Below are positions 48,641-58,010 of a DNA stretch of 64,000 bases, piece after piece. Source of the stretch: Acinetobacter bouvetii (GTDB lineage: Bacteria; Pseudomonadota; Gammaproteobacteria; Pseudomonadales; Moraxellaceae); contig NZ_CADDTS010000040.1 of assembly GCF_902753875.1 (NCBI RefSeq), positions 89,723 through 153,722 on the forward strand, given 5' to 3'. The first letter of the stretch is position 1; every line of letters starts with the position of its first letter. The notes beneath the pieces were generated by a model. It did no database searches, had not been told where the DNA came from, and saw nothing but the letters and a program-made list of their open reading frames with translations. The translations under genes were made by a program, and so were the position numbers.

Positions 48641-50089
48641 ATGAAACTCACAATTAATACGTCATTCCAAGAGAATGCGTCTAGTCCATATTTGTTGATA
48701 TTAGTTGATTCTGAGCACCTGCAACAGGCAGCAACTGCCTATCAAATCAATGATTTAAACACCTTGGTTGAAGCCGCACAATTTAAAGCCAGCTTAACCG
48801 AAAGCTTGCCACTGATCGGAAAAGTTGCTGCTTGCGCCAATTGCGCCCTAATTGGCATCGATAAAGCTGCAGAGATTCAGCCGGCTAAATTAGCAAAAAT
48901 CGCACAAACTATTATCAAAGCGTCACAAAGAAAATTCAAACAAATTAGCGTGGATATCTCCGCTCTGGCACCCGAACAACATTATTTATTTGCCTTAGCA
49001 TTGACTCAGGCAGGCTATGCCTTTGATGAGTACAAATCCAAGAAAAATGAATTTATTCTTGAAGAAATTCATCTAATTGCAGAAAACAGCAGCTTAAACT
49101 CAGAACAACTCAGCTTGATTCATGCCGTGCAATCAGGTCAAAGTCTGGCACGTGACTTGGGTAACCGCCCAGGCAATATCTGCTTTCCTGAATATCTGGC
49201 AGAACAAGCCCAAGCCTTGGCTGCAGAATATCCGGACTTGCTGAAAGTCACTGTCATTAATGAGCAGCAGATGGCGGATCTGGGCATGAATGCCTTCCTT
49301 GCAGTCAGCAAAGGGTCTGATCGTCCCGGTCGTGTGATTACACTCGAATACAAATCTAATACAGAACAAGCGCCAGTCGTACTGGTAGGTAAAGGCGTTA
49401 CTTTTGATACCGGTGGTATTTCACTCAAACCAGGTCTGGGCATGGATGAAATGAAATTCGACATGTGTGGTGCAGCCTCTGTACTCGGTACCATCCGTGC
49501 ACTGTGTGAATCGAAATTACCTATTCACGTGGTCGGTGCGATTGCTGCGGCGGAAAACATGCCTTCAGGTCATGCAACCCGCCCGGGCGATATCGTGACC
49601 AGCATGAGCGGTCAAACGGTCGAAATTTTAAATACCGATGCCGAAGGCCGTTTGGTCCTTTGCGATACCCTGACTTATATCAAACGCTTTAATCCGGCTT
49701 TAGTGATTGATATTGCAACCCTGACTGGTGCTTGCGTGGTGGCTTTAGGTTCAGTCTTGACGGGGATGTTCACACCAGATGATGAATTGGCAGCAGAAAT
49801 CAGTGCTGCAGGCCAAACGGCATTTGACCGGGTATGGCGCATGCCAGTGATTGAAGATTATCAGGAACAACTGGACTCTCCTTTTGCCGATATTGCCAAT
49901 ATTGGTGGACCGAAAGCTGGTTCAGTCACTGCTGCATGTTTCTTACAACGCTTCACCCGCGAATATCGCTGGGCGCATCTAGACATTGCCGGAACGGCAT
50001 GGAACTCAGGTACAGCCAAAGGTGCAACCGGTCGTCCGGTGCCATTACTGGTTCAATTCCTGACCAATCGTGCGCAGTCGAATGGCTAA
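48641..50089 (+). CDS. pepA: Leucyl aminopeptidase (M17)
   Basis: A hexameric dizinc aminopeptidase that trims N-terminal residues; in E. coli it also binds DNA at Xer sites. The 482 residues include an N-terminal macro-like domain (about 1-160) and the catalytic domain with [26 protein letters not shown] and the signature [14 protein letters not shown]. Metal ligands are in place. Its stop overlaps the holC start by eight bases, the widespread pepA-holC pairing. Confidence 0.95.
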   Translation: MKLTINTSFQENASSPYLLILVDSEHLQQAATAYQINDLNTLVEAAQFKASLTESLPLIGKVAACANCALIGIDKAAEIQPAKLAKIAQTIIKASQRKFKQISVDISALAPEQHYLFALALTQAGYAFDEYKSKKNEFILEEIHLIAENSSLNSEQLSLIHAVQSGQSLARDLGNRPGNICFPEYLAEQAQALAAEYPDLLKVTVINEQQMADLGMNAFLAVSKGSDRPGRVITLEYKSNTEQAPVVLVGKGVTFDTGGISLKPGLGMDEMKFDMCGAASVLGTIRALCESKLPIHVVGAIAAAENMPSGHATRPGDIVTSMSGQTVEILNTDAEGRLVLCDTLTYIKRFNPALVIDIATLTGACVVALGSVLTGMFTPDDELAAEISAAGQTAFDRVWRMPVIEDYQEQLDSPFADIANIGGPKAGSVTAACFLQRFTREYRWAHLDIAGTAWNSGTAKGATGRPVPLLVQFLTNRAQSNG

Positions 50090-50489
50090 AGTCAGCTTTT
50101 ACCTGTTTGAAAAAAGCAATGAACGGCAAGTGCAAAGCACTTGCCGTTTGTGTCGCAAGATTCTGAAACAGCCGGAACAGATCTGGTTGTATTGTGAAAA
50201 TGCCGACTTGCAGCAGCAGCTCGATGAACAATTGTGGAGTTTTGATCCCAGCAGTTTTATACCGCATGGCATTGATCAGGAACACGCCACCATTTGCATT
50301 TCATCGCGTCTGCCGGAACAATCGAATTGGATTGTGTTTAATTTTAACAATCAAGCCCTTGAACAGATTGATAAATTTAGTCACATTATAGAAATCATCG
50401 AAAATAATGAATCGGCAAAACAACTGGGTCGTGAAAAATTTAAACAATATCGACGCTTAGGTATTGAGCCGCGAACTTTCAAGCTTTAG
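50082..50489 (+). CDS. holC: HolC, DNA polymerase III chi subunit
   Basis: The clamp-loader accessory subunit that binds SSB. The 135-residue protein starts [12 protein letters not shown] and has the block [32 protein letters not shown], where E. coli chi has similar early strands and the LDE..W motif. The ATG at 50082 overlaps the end of pepA; an in-frame ATG four codons earlier is less likely. Divergent from E. coli chi but supported by length, fold pattern and context. Confidence 0.9.
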   Translation: MAKVSFYLFEKSNERQVQSTCRLCRKILKQPEQIWLYCENADLQQQLDEQLWSFDPSSFIPHGIDQEHATICISSRLPEQSNWIVFNFNNQALEQIDKFSHIIEIIENNESAKQLGREKFKQYRRLGIEPRTFKL

Positions 50490-50517
50490 CCAATCAATTG
50501 AAATAAGGAGAGATGTG

Positions 50518-51150
50518 GTGGCATTAAATGTCGGTCAAGATTTTAAACAGCGCTGGTTAGATGTACCTGAGGCTGTTCGTCAGGCATTTATTGATGACTT
50601 ACACCGCGTCTGTAATGTCCTCAAACCGGAAACCAATATTCAGAAGTGGCTGGAAAAAGACAAAGAAGCCCAGCAGCAATCTTATGAAAAAATTGAGCGT
50701 GCATATGTCCAGCGCAAGGCTGAGCTGATTGAAGAAGCGCGTTTGCGCAAGCAGCGTGCTTTGGAACAGTCTCTTGAAAATAAACGTGCCGAACAAGCCG
50801 CTTATGACCAGGCCTTAATGCAGGATGAAGCCAGACAATTTGCCGAGCAAGTACATACCCTGGCTTTTATCCGTCAAAATGTAGAGCATGAAACCCAAAC
50901 CTATACCGCGCGTTTTCATAAAAACCCAGAAGGCGCTGCCTTGAACTTTGCCAAAGGCATGCTGTCGATTCCTGATGATCAAATATTATCGGAACTGGAA
51001 ACGGTTCGTTTACGTCTGGAACTGGAAGCTGAAACATTGATTGAGCAAGCGGTAACAGTATTTCGTGCCAAACTACTTCAGGCCAGTCAGGAAGAAATCG
51101 AGTACATTTTAAAGCATTCTAATTTTTCAACAGATCAACCTAAGTCCTGA
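50518..51150 (+). CDS. Coiled-coil protein of unknown function
   Basis: A 210-residue protein of no recognised family. It has no signal or membrane segment. Residues about 40-130 are a charged heptad-rich helix with many Glu, Gln, Arg and Lys, predicting a coiled coil; a second helical part (about 160-200) is Leu/Glu-rich. The GTG at 50518 with AAGGAG seven bases upstream is chosen; the open frame begins earlier, inside holC. It follows holC by 28 bp and ends in a terminator, so it is likely to be co-transcribed with pepA-holC. Function is unknown. Confidence 0.8.
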   Translation: MALNVGQDFKQRWLDVPEAVRQAFIDDLHRVCNVLKPETNIQKWLEKDKEAQQQSYEKIERAYVQRKAELIEEARLRKQRALEQSLENKRAEQAAYDQALMQDEARQFAEQVHTLAFIRQNVEHETQTYTARFHKNPEGAALNFAKGMLSIPDDQILSELETVRLRLELEAETLIEQAVTVFRAKLLQASQEEIEYILKHSNFSTDQPKS

Positions 51151-51196
51151 TCTCTGAAACATGCTTTGGGTATTTTTAAATGTTGTCGTTAGCATC

Positions 51197-51221
51197 AAAA
51201 AGTCCATTTCGATGGACTTTT
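51197..51221. terminator. TTCG-loop terminator, pepA operon / dedA
   Basis: AAAAGTCCAT-TTCG-ATGGACTTTT has a stable UUCG-type loop and a short T-run, and lies between the pepA-holC operon and convergent dedA. Confidence 0.8.
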
Positions 51222-51271
51222 AAATGTTGTTTTTAAAAAAATAATTAAATTTCAAATAAATAATAAAACGA

Positions 51272-51817
51272 TTAGAACAAGTCTACCGCCAGACCCAGCA
51301 TATTGCCTGCCCCATAGCCAATCCCTAATAATAAGCCGATCCAGATTAAACCACCAACCACGTTATACAGCATAAAACTTAATACATTCATATGCCCAGC
51401 ACCTGCTGCAAAGGGCGCAAACGACCGTACAAAAGGTACAAAGCGCGCAACTAAAATGGTTTTACCACCATGCTTGGCAAAATAATGATTGGTTTTCAGA
51501 ATATAGGCTGGTTTTAAAAACCGTGAATGTTCATGGAAAAACTTAAAGCCCAGAATCTTCCCAGTATAATAATTGACGATATAACCCAATACCGCAGCGC
51601 TAAACAGTAACAGTCCCATAAAGTGTAAATGAATGACATCTGTACTTGAGCAAAGCGCCCCTATCGCAAGCAGCAGGCTATCTCCCGGCAAGAAAAACAT
51701 AAACACCGAGCCGGTTTCTGCAAAAATAATCAAAAATAAAATAACATAGATCCACAGACCATACTGATCCAGTAAAGTCGGTAACCATTGTTCAATATGC
51801 ATTAAAAAATCAAGCAT
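51272..51817 (-). CDS. DedA-family membrane protein
   Basis: A 181-residue inner-membrane protein of the DedA/VTT family, implicated in lipid scrambling (including undecaprenyl-phosphate recycling for some members), envelope homeostasis and antimicrobial-peptide resistance. Typical features are the acidic helix FLIIFAETGSVFMFFLPGDSLLL and the basic motif RFVPFVRSFAPFAAGAGHM with the conserved arginines. About five hydrophobic segments. It is monocistronic. Which DedA paralogue this is cannot be told. Confidence 0.93.
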   Translation of the reverse strand: MLDFLMHIEQWLPTLLDQYGLWIYVILFLIIFAETGSVFMFFLPGDSLLLAIGALCSSTDVIHLHFMGLLLFSAAVLGYIVNYYTGKILGFKFFHEHSRFLKPAYILKTNHYFAKHGGKTILVARFVPFVRSFAPFAAGAGHMNVLSFMLYNVVGGLIWIGLLLGIGYGAGNMLGLAVDLF

Positions 51818-51880
51818 TTACCAATATCCATTACCATCTTCATATATGCTTCACAGATTAAAAAACCATCACTCAGAAAT

Positions 51881-51915
51881 AAAAAAACAGCCTCATTTTT
51901 CAATCAGACTGTTTT
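51881..51915 (-). terminator. Terminator of the nrdR-rib operon
   Basis: On the minus strand AAAACAGTCTGATT and AATGAGGCTGTTTT pair around a GAAA loop (one mismatch, one wobble) and run into TTTTTTT. It lies 15 bp after the ribE stop. Confidence 0.8.
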
Positions 51916-51930
51916 CTATTCTAGGAGCTT

Positions 51931-52590
51931 TTACTTCAAGAAGCCATTTTCTGCCAAAAAGGCCATGCTCAATTTCGACTGTTCTTTGACTTCAGCGGCT
52001 TTATCACCCAGCATCAAACGCTCGATATAACGCGCCAACACATCCACTTCCAGATTCACTTTGGCCCCGGTTTTCCAAGTGCCAATATTGGTTCGTTCAG
52101 CAGTATGTGGAATCAGATTCAGGCTGATAATATTGCCACGCAAATGGTTAATGGTCAGGCTTATGCCATCTACAGTCACCGACCCTTTTTCTGCCAGATA
52201 TTTGGCAATTTCAGCAGGCGCTGTCACTTCATAATAAATAGAACGGGCATCTTCACGAACCAGCGTGATTTCACCGACTGCATCGACATGACCGCTGACG
52301 ATATGACCACCAAAACGGGTGGTCGGCAACATGGCTTTTTCAACATTGACCGGCTGACCGACTTTCCAGGTGCCTAAGGTGGTACGGTTTAAACTTTCCC
52401 GTGAAACATCGGCGGCATACCAGTGGTCACCCCATTCAATCACAGTCAGGCAAATACCATTGGTGGCAATCGAATCGCCCAAATGCACATCAGACATATC
52501 CAGATTGGTGCCAATACGCAAACGCACATCACCGCCCACGCTTTGCAAGCTTTCTACTTTACCTAGACTTTCAATAATGCCTGTAAACAT
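51931..52590 (-). CDS. ribE: Riboflavin synthase alpha subunit
   Basis: Dismutates two 6,7-dimethyl-8-ribityllumazine molecules into riboflavin and a pyrimidinedione. The 219 residues hold two lumazine-binding repeats; the first begins MFTGIIESLGKVESL with GDSIATNGICLTV, the second has SVTVDGISLTINHL. It ends the nrdR-ribD-methyltransferase-ribE array, 26 bp after the methyltransferase. No FMN riboswitch was seen in front of the operon. Confidence 0.96.
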   Translation of the reverse strand: MFTGIIESLGKVESLQSVGGDVRLRIGTNLDMSDVHLGDSIATNGICLTVIEWGDHWYAADVSRESLNRTTLGTWKVGQPVNVEKAMLPTTRFGGHIVSGHVDAVGEITLVREDARSIYYEVTAPAEIAKYLAEKGSVTVDGISLTINHLRGNIISLNLIPHTAERTNIGTWKTGAKVNLEVDVLARYIERLMLGDKAAEVKEQSKLSMAFLAENGFLK

Positions 52591-52616
52591 AAATATTCTC
52601 TAATTCTGTCGTTGTT

Positions 52617-53909
52617 TTACCACAATGCCAGTTGTGTACTTACGCCGGTTGTGTCCACACCACCCAGTTCAGCAAAATGATACAGCTGACCCAAAAGCTG
52701 GCGCAGTGGAGGACCCGATTTGGCATGAGTATCGGTAATCACAATAAATTCTAGCACACGTGCGCGTTCTGACTGACGTTGCTTGCTGACCCGATAACGC
52801 GGTACATCTTGCGTCAACAAGGTCACCCGACCACGTTTTAAATTGGCCTGCAACAAATCAGCGGCTTCAATATTACCATCGGTCGAATAGCTGGTCAGAA
52901 TATAACGTGCATTAATCGTTGCCAATAATTTTTCATAAGCTTCTTTGGCATGCTTGGAAGAGTTGTACTGGCTCGGACGCTCTTTACGCCATGCTCGGTC
53001 AATCCCGCTTTTAAAACCTTTGGTGTCGGGGCTGGGTAAATCGACCTGATCCCATAGCGTCAAGGCATTCAACACATGATAGTTACTGCTATAGGCATGC
53101 TGGTTATAAGGCGGATCCAAATAAGCGATATCCACCTCAAAATTACTCATTTGATTGGCCAGATGCTGGGCATCCACACACCACATTTCCGCAGCCGGTT
53201 TTTTCGGATCGCCAATTTCACAGAAACGGCTTGGCGTTAACCAGAGCAATGATTCAATGCGTTCCAAAGCCGTTTGGGTTTTACCGCCCCAGCCATGATG
53301 GAAACTTTTGAATACCCCAGAAGTATTACTGACAAAACTGGCGGAATACAATAATGGCGCGAGCAAAGCCGACATTTCAACATCATCAATCGCGCCTTGT
53401 GCCTGCCAGGTGGCAATCTGCTGGCGAATGGCATCAATGCGCATGCCGTTACGACGTTTAAAGAACAGTCGATCACGGGTCGGATCATAGATTTCATCAT
53501 TACGCGGACACAGGTTATGCGTCACCCAGCCTTTAACTTCCGGCAAACGGTTCAGATAATCAATGGCTTTTTGATAACCGCCCAGCTCTTTAAATGCCGG
53601 TGCTTCCACGCAAGATAAAATCGCATTATTTAAGGCATGGCTGTAGGGTTCCCAGTCATTGGCAATCACCCGATAACCATTTTGTCGCGCCAGACGTGAC
53701 ACCACACCGGAACCGGCAAAAAAATCGGCAAAAATCGGCGCACGGCCATTGTGGTGATTTAAGGTTCCCGTGCTCTCAAGCGCCTCTAGAATCAGATGTA
53801 ATAAACGGCGTTTATTTCCCAAATAGGGAACAAGCTGATTGAAAAGGTATTCATCTGTGGTACGTGCTGAATGACGACGCTTATGATAAACCGAAGACTC
53901 TGAATTCAT
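52617..53909 (-). CDS. Orphan adenine-N6 DNA methyltransferase (D12/Dam-like)
   Basis: A 430-residue class-alpha methyltransferase of the D12 family. The N-terminal PYLGNKRRLL and FADFFAGSGVV (FAGSG at 64-68) bind S-adenosylmethionine; the catalytic motif is DPPY (265-268). It is much longer than Dam, with an insert between the two motifs and an extra C-terminal part. No restriction endonuclease is nearby, so it is an orphan. Its ATG overlaps ribD by four bases, placing it firmly in the riboflavin operon. I recall an orphan adenine methyltransferase from A. baumannii reported to act on GAATTC; this may be its homologue, but specificity cannot be read here. Confidence 0.88.
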   Translation of the reverse strand: MNSESSVYHKRRHSARTTDEYLFNQLVPYLGNKRRLLHLILEALESTGTLNHHNGRAPIFADFFAGSGVVSRLARQNGYRVIANDWEPYSHALNNAILSCVEAPAFKELGGYQKAIDYLNRLPEVKGWVTHNLCPRNDEIYDPTRDRLFFKRRNGMRIDAIRQQIATWQAQGAIDDVEMSALLAPLLYSASFVSNTSGVFKSFHHGWGGKTQTALERIESLLWLTPSRFCEIGDPKKPAAEMWCVDAQHLANQMSNFEVDIAYLDPPYNQHAYSSNYHVLNALTLWDQVDLPSPDTKGFKSGIDRAWRKERPSQYNSSKHAKEAYEKLLATINARYILTSYSTDGNIEAADLLQANLKRGRVTLLTQDVPRYRVSKQRQSERARVLEFIVITDTHAKSGPPLRQLLGQLYHFAELGGVDTTGVSTQLALW

Positions 53910-55009
53910 ACTGTCTCTTGAGAAGGGATTAACCTTAAGCGCACATCCTCGCCCAACTGGGTCAGGTCTATGAGCTTAAATCGAAGTTGCTCTGCCATAC
54001 GGTCAAATTCCGCATTAAACATCGCACGTGCTGTTTGACCTAAAAAGGTCGGTGCAACATAGCTGATCATTTCATCGACCAATTGCTGCTGCAAAAAGGC
54101 CGTAGATAATGTTGCCCCTGCTTCCACCAGCACATCATATATCTGATGTTGGGTAGATAAGGTCTGTAGCAAGTCTTTTAAAGGCTGTACCTCAAATTGT
54201 AGCACGCCTAAATCAGCCAGTTCCTGACGGAATGGTCCCATCACCATGACTGTTTCGGGTTGCTGCAGTATTTTTGCATTCAGCGCTAAGCGGCCCTGAC
54301 GGTCCAACACCAGACGTTTGGGCTGGACAATCGTGCTGATATCGTCCACACCCTTAAGCTGACGTACATTCAGCTGACAGTCATCGGCCAGTACCGTTTC
54401 AATGCCGGTAATGACCACGCCTGAAATCGCGCGCCAGTGCTGCACATCCTGACGGGCCTCAGTTCCGGTAATCCATTTCGATTCACCCGAGGCCATGGCA
54501 GTTCGCCCATCCAAGCTGGAAGCCACTTTTAAACGCACATAAGGCATACCGCTGGCCATAGCTTTTAAAAAGCCCTGATTCAGCTGATGGGCTTCTGCCT
54601 GACAAATGCCAACTTCAACGTCAATACCGGCATCTTTTAAAATCTGTACCCCTTTACCCGCGACCAGCGGATTTGGGTCTGGACAGGCCACAATGACTTT
54701 CGTGACCCCAGCTGCAACCAGACCTTTGGCACACGGCGGCGTACGGCCATAATGTGCACAAGGTTCCAAAGTGACATATGCGGTCGCCCCTTTGGCCTGT
54801 TCACCCGCCTGACGCATGGCAAAGACTTCCGCATGCGGCTGCCCGGCCTTCGGATGAAAGCCTTCTCCGACCAGTTGACCCTCTTTAATGATCACACAGC
54901 CGACATTGGGATTGGGTTTGGTGGAGTATTGTCCCAGTCGTGCTAATGCAATTGCACGCTGCATCCAGACCTGATCTGACTGAATGGAATCTTGCTTTAA
55001 CTCGGACAT
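53906..55009 (-). CDS. ribD: RibD, riboflavin deaminase-reductase
   Basis: A bifunctional enzyme for the second and third steps of riboflavin synthesis. The N-terminal cytidine-deaminase domain has the zinc site HAE (His59, Glu61) and PCAHYGRTPPC (Cys84, Cys93). The C-terminal reductase domain (about 150-360) has LKVASSLDGRTAMASGESKWIT, EAGATL and the NADPH-binding region. At 367 residues it is full length. It follows nrdR by 24 bp and overlaps the methyltransferase start. Confidence 0.95.
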   Translation of the reverse strand: MSELKQDSIQSDQVWMQRAIALARLGQYSTKPNPNVGCVIIKEGQLVGEGFHPKAGQPHAEVFAMRQAGEQAKGATAYVTLEPCAHYGRTPPCAKGLVAAGVTKVIVACPDPNPLVAGKGVQILKDAGIDVEVGICQAEAHQLNQGFLKAMASGMPYVRLKVASSLDGRTAMASGESKWITGTEARQDVQHWRAISGVVITGIETVLADDCQLNVRQLKGVDDISTIVQPKRLVLDRQGRLALNAKILQQPETVMVMGPFRQELADLGVLQFEVQPLKDLLQTLSTQHQIYDVLVEAGATLSTAFLQQQLVDEMISYVAPTFLGQTARAMFNAEFDRMAEQLRFKLIDLTQLGEDVRLRLIPSQETV

Positions 55010-55033
55010 GGAATAGCTCTTGGAAAATAAATC

Positions 55034-55492
55034 TTAGTGTTCGCGCTGTTGCATTTGTTCAATTTGACGACGGAAGGCTTCAACATCCTGAAAGTCCTGA
55101 TAGACCGAGGCAAACCGGACGTAAGCGACATGGTCCAGGGCAAATAGAGCCTGCATGACAATTTCACCAATGGTGCGTGATTTCACATCACGTTCCCCTA
55201 GGCGGCGAATCTGTAATTGGATATCGCTGAGTACGGTTTCAATCTGCTCTTGAGTAACAGGACGCTTTTGCAAGGCATGCATCAGGGAACGACGCATTTT
55301 GGCTTCGTCAAAAGGTTCACTTTTACCATCGGATTTAATTACCCTGGGCATCACCACTTCATAGGTTTCAAATGTAGTGAAGCGTTCACCACAAGTGATA
55401 CATTCACGACGTCGGCGAATCTGGCAGCCTTCGGCAGCCAAACGCGAATCGATCACTTTACTATCGGCGGCGTTGCAAAATGGACAATGCAT
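55034..55492 (-). CDS. nrdR: NrdR, ribonucleotide reductase repressor
   Basis: A zinc-finger and ATP-cone protein that represses nrd operons when dATP is high. The zinc ribbon uses Cys3, Cys6, Cys31 and Cys34, with [28 protein letters not shown] as the DNA-binding part. The ATP-cone follows (about 49-139) with [20 protein letters not shown]. 152 residues is the normal length. First gene of nrdR-ribD-methyltransferase-ribE; nrdR-ribD is a common pairing. Confidence 0.96.
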   Translation of the reverse strand: MHCPFCNAADSKVIDSRLAAEGCQIRRRRECITCGERFTTFETYEVVMPRVIKSDGKSEPFDEAKMRRSLMHALQKRPVTQEQIETVLSDIQLQIRRLGERDVKSRTIGEIVMQALFALDHVAYVRFASVYQDFQDVEAFRRQIEQMQQREH

Positions 55493-55575
55493 AGCGGTTT
55501 AATTGAACAAATCAAATCGGATTTAGAGTGTAGCAAAAATTCTGGGCTTTGTAGAGCTTTACGCAAGATATGGAA

Positions 55576-55601
55576 AAAAAACAGCCCTTACGGGCTGTTT
55601 T
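55576..55601 (-). terminator. Terminator of glnK-amtB
   Basis: AAAACAGCCC-GTAA-GGGCTGTTTTTTTT on the minus strand forms a GC-rich stem with a T8 run, 30 bp after amtB and before nrdR. Confidence 0.88.
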
Positions 55602-55630
55602 ACACAATATATTGATTATCGGTTTTTAGA

Positions 55631-57037
55631 TTATTCTACACGTTCGCCATGTTGACTCAGGTCAAGACCCATACGTTCGTCATCATTCGCAACACGGATA
55701 CCAATCACCAGATCAATCACTTTCAGAATAATGAAGGTTAATACTGCAGAGTAAGCGATGGTTGCCAATACGCCTTCAACTTGTACCCATAATTGATGCA
55801 ACATATCGGTAGGTGCTTTTTCACCCATAATGAATTCGCTAGCGAATACTGCAGTCAAGATTGCACCAACAATACCACCTACACCATGTAGACCAAAGGC
55901 ATCCAAAGAGTCATCCGCTTTAAGCGCACGTTTCAATGCGGTAATACCCCAGAAGCACACTACGCCACCGATTAAGCCCATTGCCAATGCACCACCTACA
56001 GTCACGAAACCTGCTGCTGGTGTAATCACCACCAGACCTGCAACCGCGCCAGATGCACCGCCCAATACAGATGCTTTACCACGTACCACTTTTTCAGTAA
56101 TCAACCAAGAGATGGCTGCTGCCGCTGCTGCAACTTGAGTCACCACAAGTGCATAACCTGCTGAACCATTTGCACCTAATGCAGAACCACCGTTGAAACC
56201 GAACCAGCCAACCCACACCAAGCTTGCACCGACAACGGTTAAAGTCAAATTATGCGGAGCCATAGATTCGCGGCCTAAGCCCATACGTTTGCCCAGCATA
56301 TATGCTGCAACCAAACCTGCGACACCTGAGTTAATATGAACAACTGTACCACCAGCAAAATCAAGGGCACCGTCATTGCCTAACCAGCCACCACCCCATA
56401 CCCAGTGGGTAATTGGTGCATAAACAATCACGCTCCAAAGCGTAATGAATGCAACGAAAGCACCAAATTTCATACGCTCTGCAATCGAACCTGTAATAAT
56501 GGCTACAGTAATGATGGCAAAGGTCATTTGGAAAATCACAAACAGAATTTCTGGAATGGTACCGGTTAAGGCACTGGTGGTAATGCCGGATAACATGATT
56601 TTATCCAAGCCACCAATAAAGGCATTGCCTTGACCAAAGGCCAGCGTATAACCAATTACTACCCAGGTAATACTGACGATTGCAGCAGCAATAAAGCTGT
56701 GTGCCATCGTGCTAAGTACGTTTTTCTTACGTACCATACCACCGTAGAATAATGCCAAGCCCGGAATAGTCATCAGTAAAACAAGTGCTGTAGACACTAA
56801 AATCCATGCCGTGTCACCTGTATCTAATTTTACTTCTTCTTCTGCAGGTGCTGCTGCTTGTTCAGCTGGAGCAGGTGCCGCAGCTAATTCAGAATTCGTT
56901 GCTGAAGCAGCTGCTGTTTCAACGACTGTTACATCTTCAGAAGGAGTGGATGCTGCTGAGACTGCTTCTTCAGCCCATGCAACAGAACCACCTAAAAGCG
57001 CGCCAGACAAACTAAGCGCAATGAGCATTTTTTTCAT
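55631..57037 (-). CDS. amtB: AmtB ammonium transporter
   Basis: A trimeric inner-membrane ammonium channel of 468 residues. A signal peptide (about 1-22) is followed by an unusually long Ala/Glu/Pro-rich segment (about 23-75) before the first core helix. Eleven helices follow, with family motifs GLALFYGGMVRKKN, DFAGGTVVHINSGVAGLVAAYMLGKR and DSLDAFGLHGVGGIVGAILT, which contains one of the paired pore histidines. It lies after glnK, its regulator, the standard nitrogen-scavenging operon. Confidence 0.95.
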   Translation of the reverse strand: MKKMLIALSLSGALLGGSVAWAEEAVSAASTPSEDVTVVETAAASATNSELAAAPAPAEQAAAPAEEEVKLDTGDTAWILVSTALVLLMTIPGLALFYGGMVRKKNVLSTMAHSFIAAAIVSITWVVIGYTLAFGQGNAFIGGLDKIMLSGITTSALTGTIPEILFVIFQMTFAIITVAIITGSIAERMKFGAFVAFITLWSVIVYAPITHWVWGGGWLGNDGALDFAGGTVVHINSGVAGLVAAYMLGKRMGLGRESMAPHNLTLTVVGASLVWVGWFGFNGGSALGANGSAGYALVVTQVAAAAAAISWLITEKVVRGKASVLGGASGAVAGLVVITPAAGFVTVGGALAMGLIGGVVCFWGITALKRALKADDSLDAFGLHGVGGIVGAILTAVFASEFIMGEKAPTDMLHQLWVQVEGVLATIAYSAVLTFIILKVIDLVIGIRVANDDERMGLDLSQHGERVE

Positions 57038-57095
57038 TCGTATCCCCCAACCTAGTTTTTTGAGTTATTAGGTACTCAGCAAACTTCATGCCAAA

Positions 57096-57470
<375 letters not shown>

Positions 57471-57475
57471 TTATG

Positions 57476-57491
57476 TTCAAAATTCGTGCCA
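57476..57491 (-). promoter_or_regulatory. Candidate sigma-54 promoter of glnK-amtB
   Basis: On the minus strand TGGCAC-GAATT-TTGAA matches the -24/-12 consensus TGGCAC-N5-TTGCA except for one base in the -12 element. Its distance to the glnK ATG (42 bp) is suitable, and sigma-54 with NtrC is the known control of this operon in related bacteria. Confidence 0.6.
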
Positions 57492-57714
57492 AAAATTCTA
57501 AGGTTGGGGGAAAACAGAAACTTCCGACACGAGTTTTCTTTATAACCTATTTTATACTTTTACATGTAGTCTGAATTTTAAAATGTAGACATTTTTACTA
57601 TAAAATTTATCTTTTTACTTATCGGAACCAGCCATATCTGCTTGTGCAGGACTATGGTCTGGCTGTGAGCAATGATACACTAGCAACCACTTTTCCATCG
57701 CTATGGACACTGCA

Positions 57715-57942
57715 ATGATCGAAACTTTATTACAAGCAATAATGCAACAAATCGACCAACCGAAAAAAGATGTTGAACATAATTTACGTGCCCTTCTGAA
57801 TGAAGCAGTCACTAAAATGGATCTGGTTTCCAAAGATGAAATGGAGCGCCAACGTACTGCACTAAATAATGCCAACTCAAGATTAAACCAACTGCTTAAA
57901 CAAGTTGAAATTTTAGAAAGTAAAATCAATAACAACAAATAA
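57715..57942 (+). CDS. ubiK: UbiK, ubiquinone biosynthesis accessory factor
   Basis: A 75-residue BMFP-family (YqiC) protein that assists ubiquinone synthesis under air, working with UbiJ on lipid-bound intermediates. It is an amphipathic helix followed by a trimeric coiled coil: MIETLLQAIMQQIDQPKKDVEHN, then VSKDEMERQRTALNNANSRLNQLLKQVEILESKI. An ATG four codons upstream (57703) is also possible, but only the one at 57715 has a GGA at SD distance. It precedes comM by 68 bp. Confidence 0.9.
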   Translation: MIETLLQAIMQQIDQPKKDVEHNLRALLNEAVTKMDLVSKDEMERQRTALNNANSRLNQLLKQVEILESKINNNK

Positions 57943-58010
57943 GCACTATTCTGGTGCACAAAAAGACGCAAAACGATTAAAAATAACGCACTATAATGGA
58001 ACAATAACAA

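Noticed and set aside
52617..53909. Restriction-modification or other defence system around the methyltransferase
   Set aside because: Neighbours are ribD, ribE and nrdR; there is no nuclease, specificity subunit or other defence gene within many kilobases.
55493..55630. FMN riboswitch in front of the nrdR-rib operon
   Set aside because: The gap is short, is occupied by the amtB terminator, and shows none of the conserved RFN blocks.
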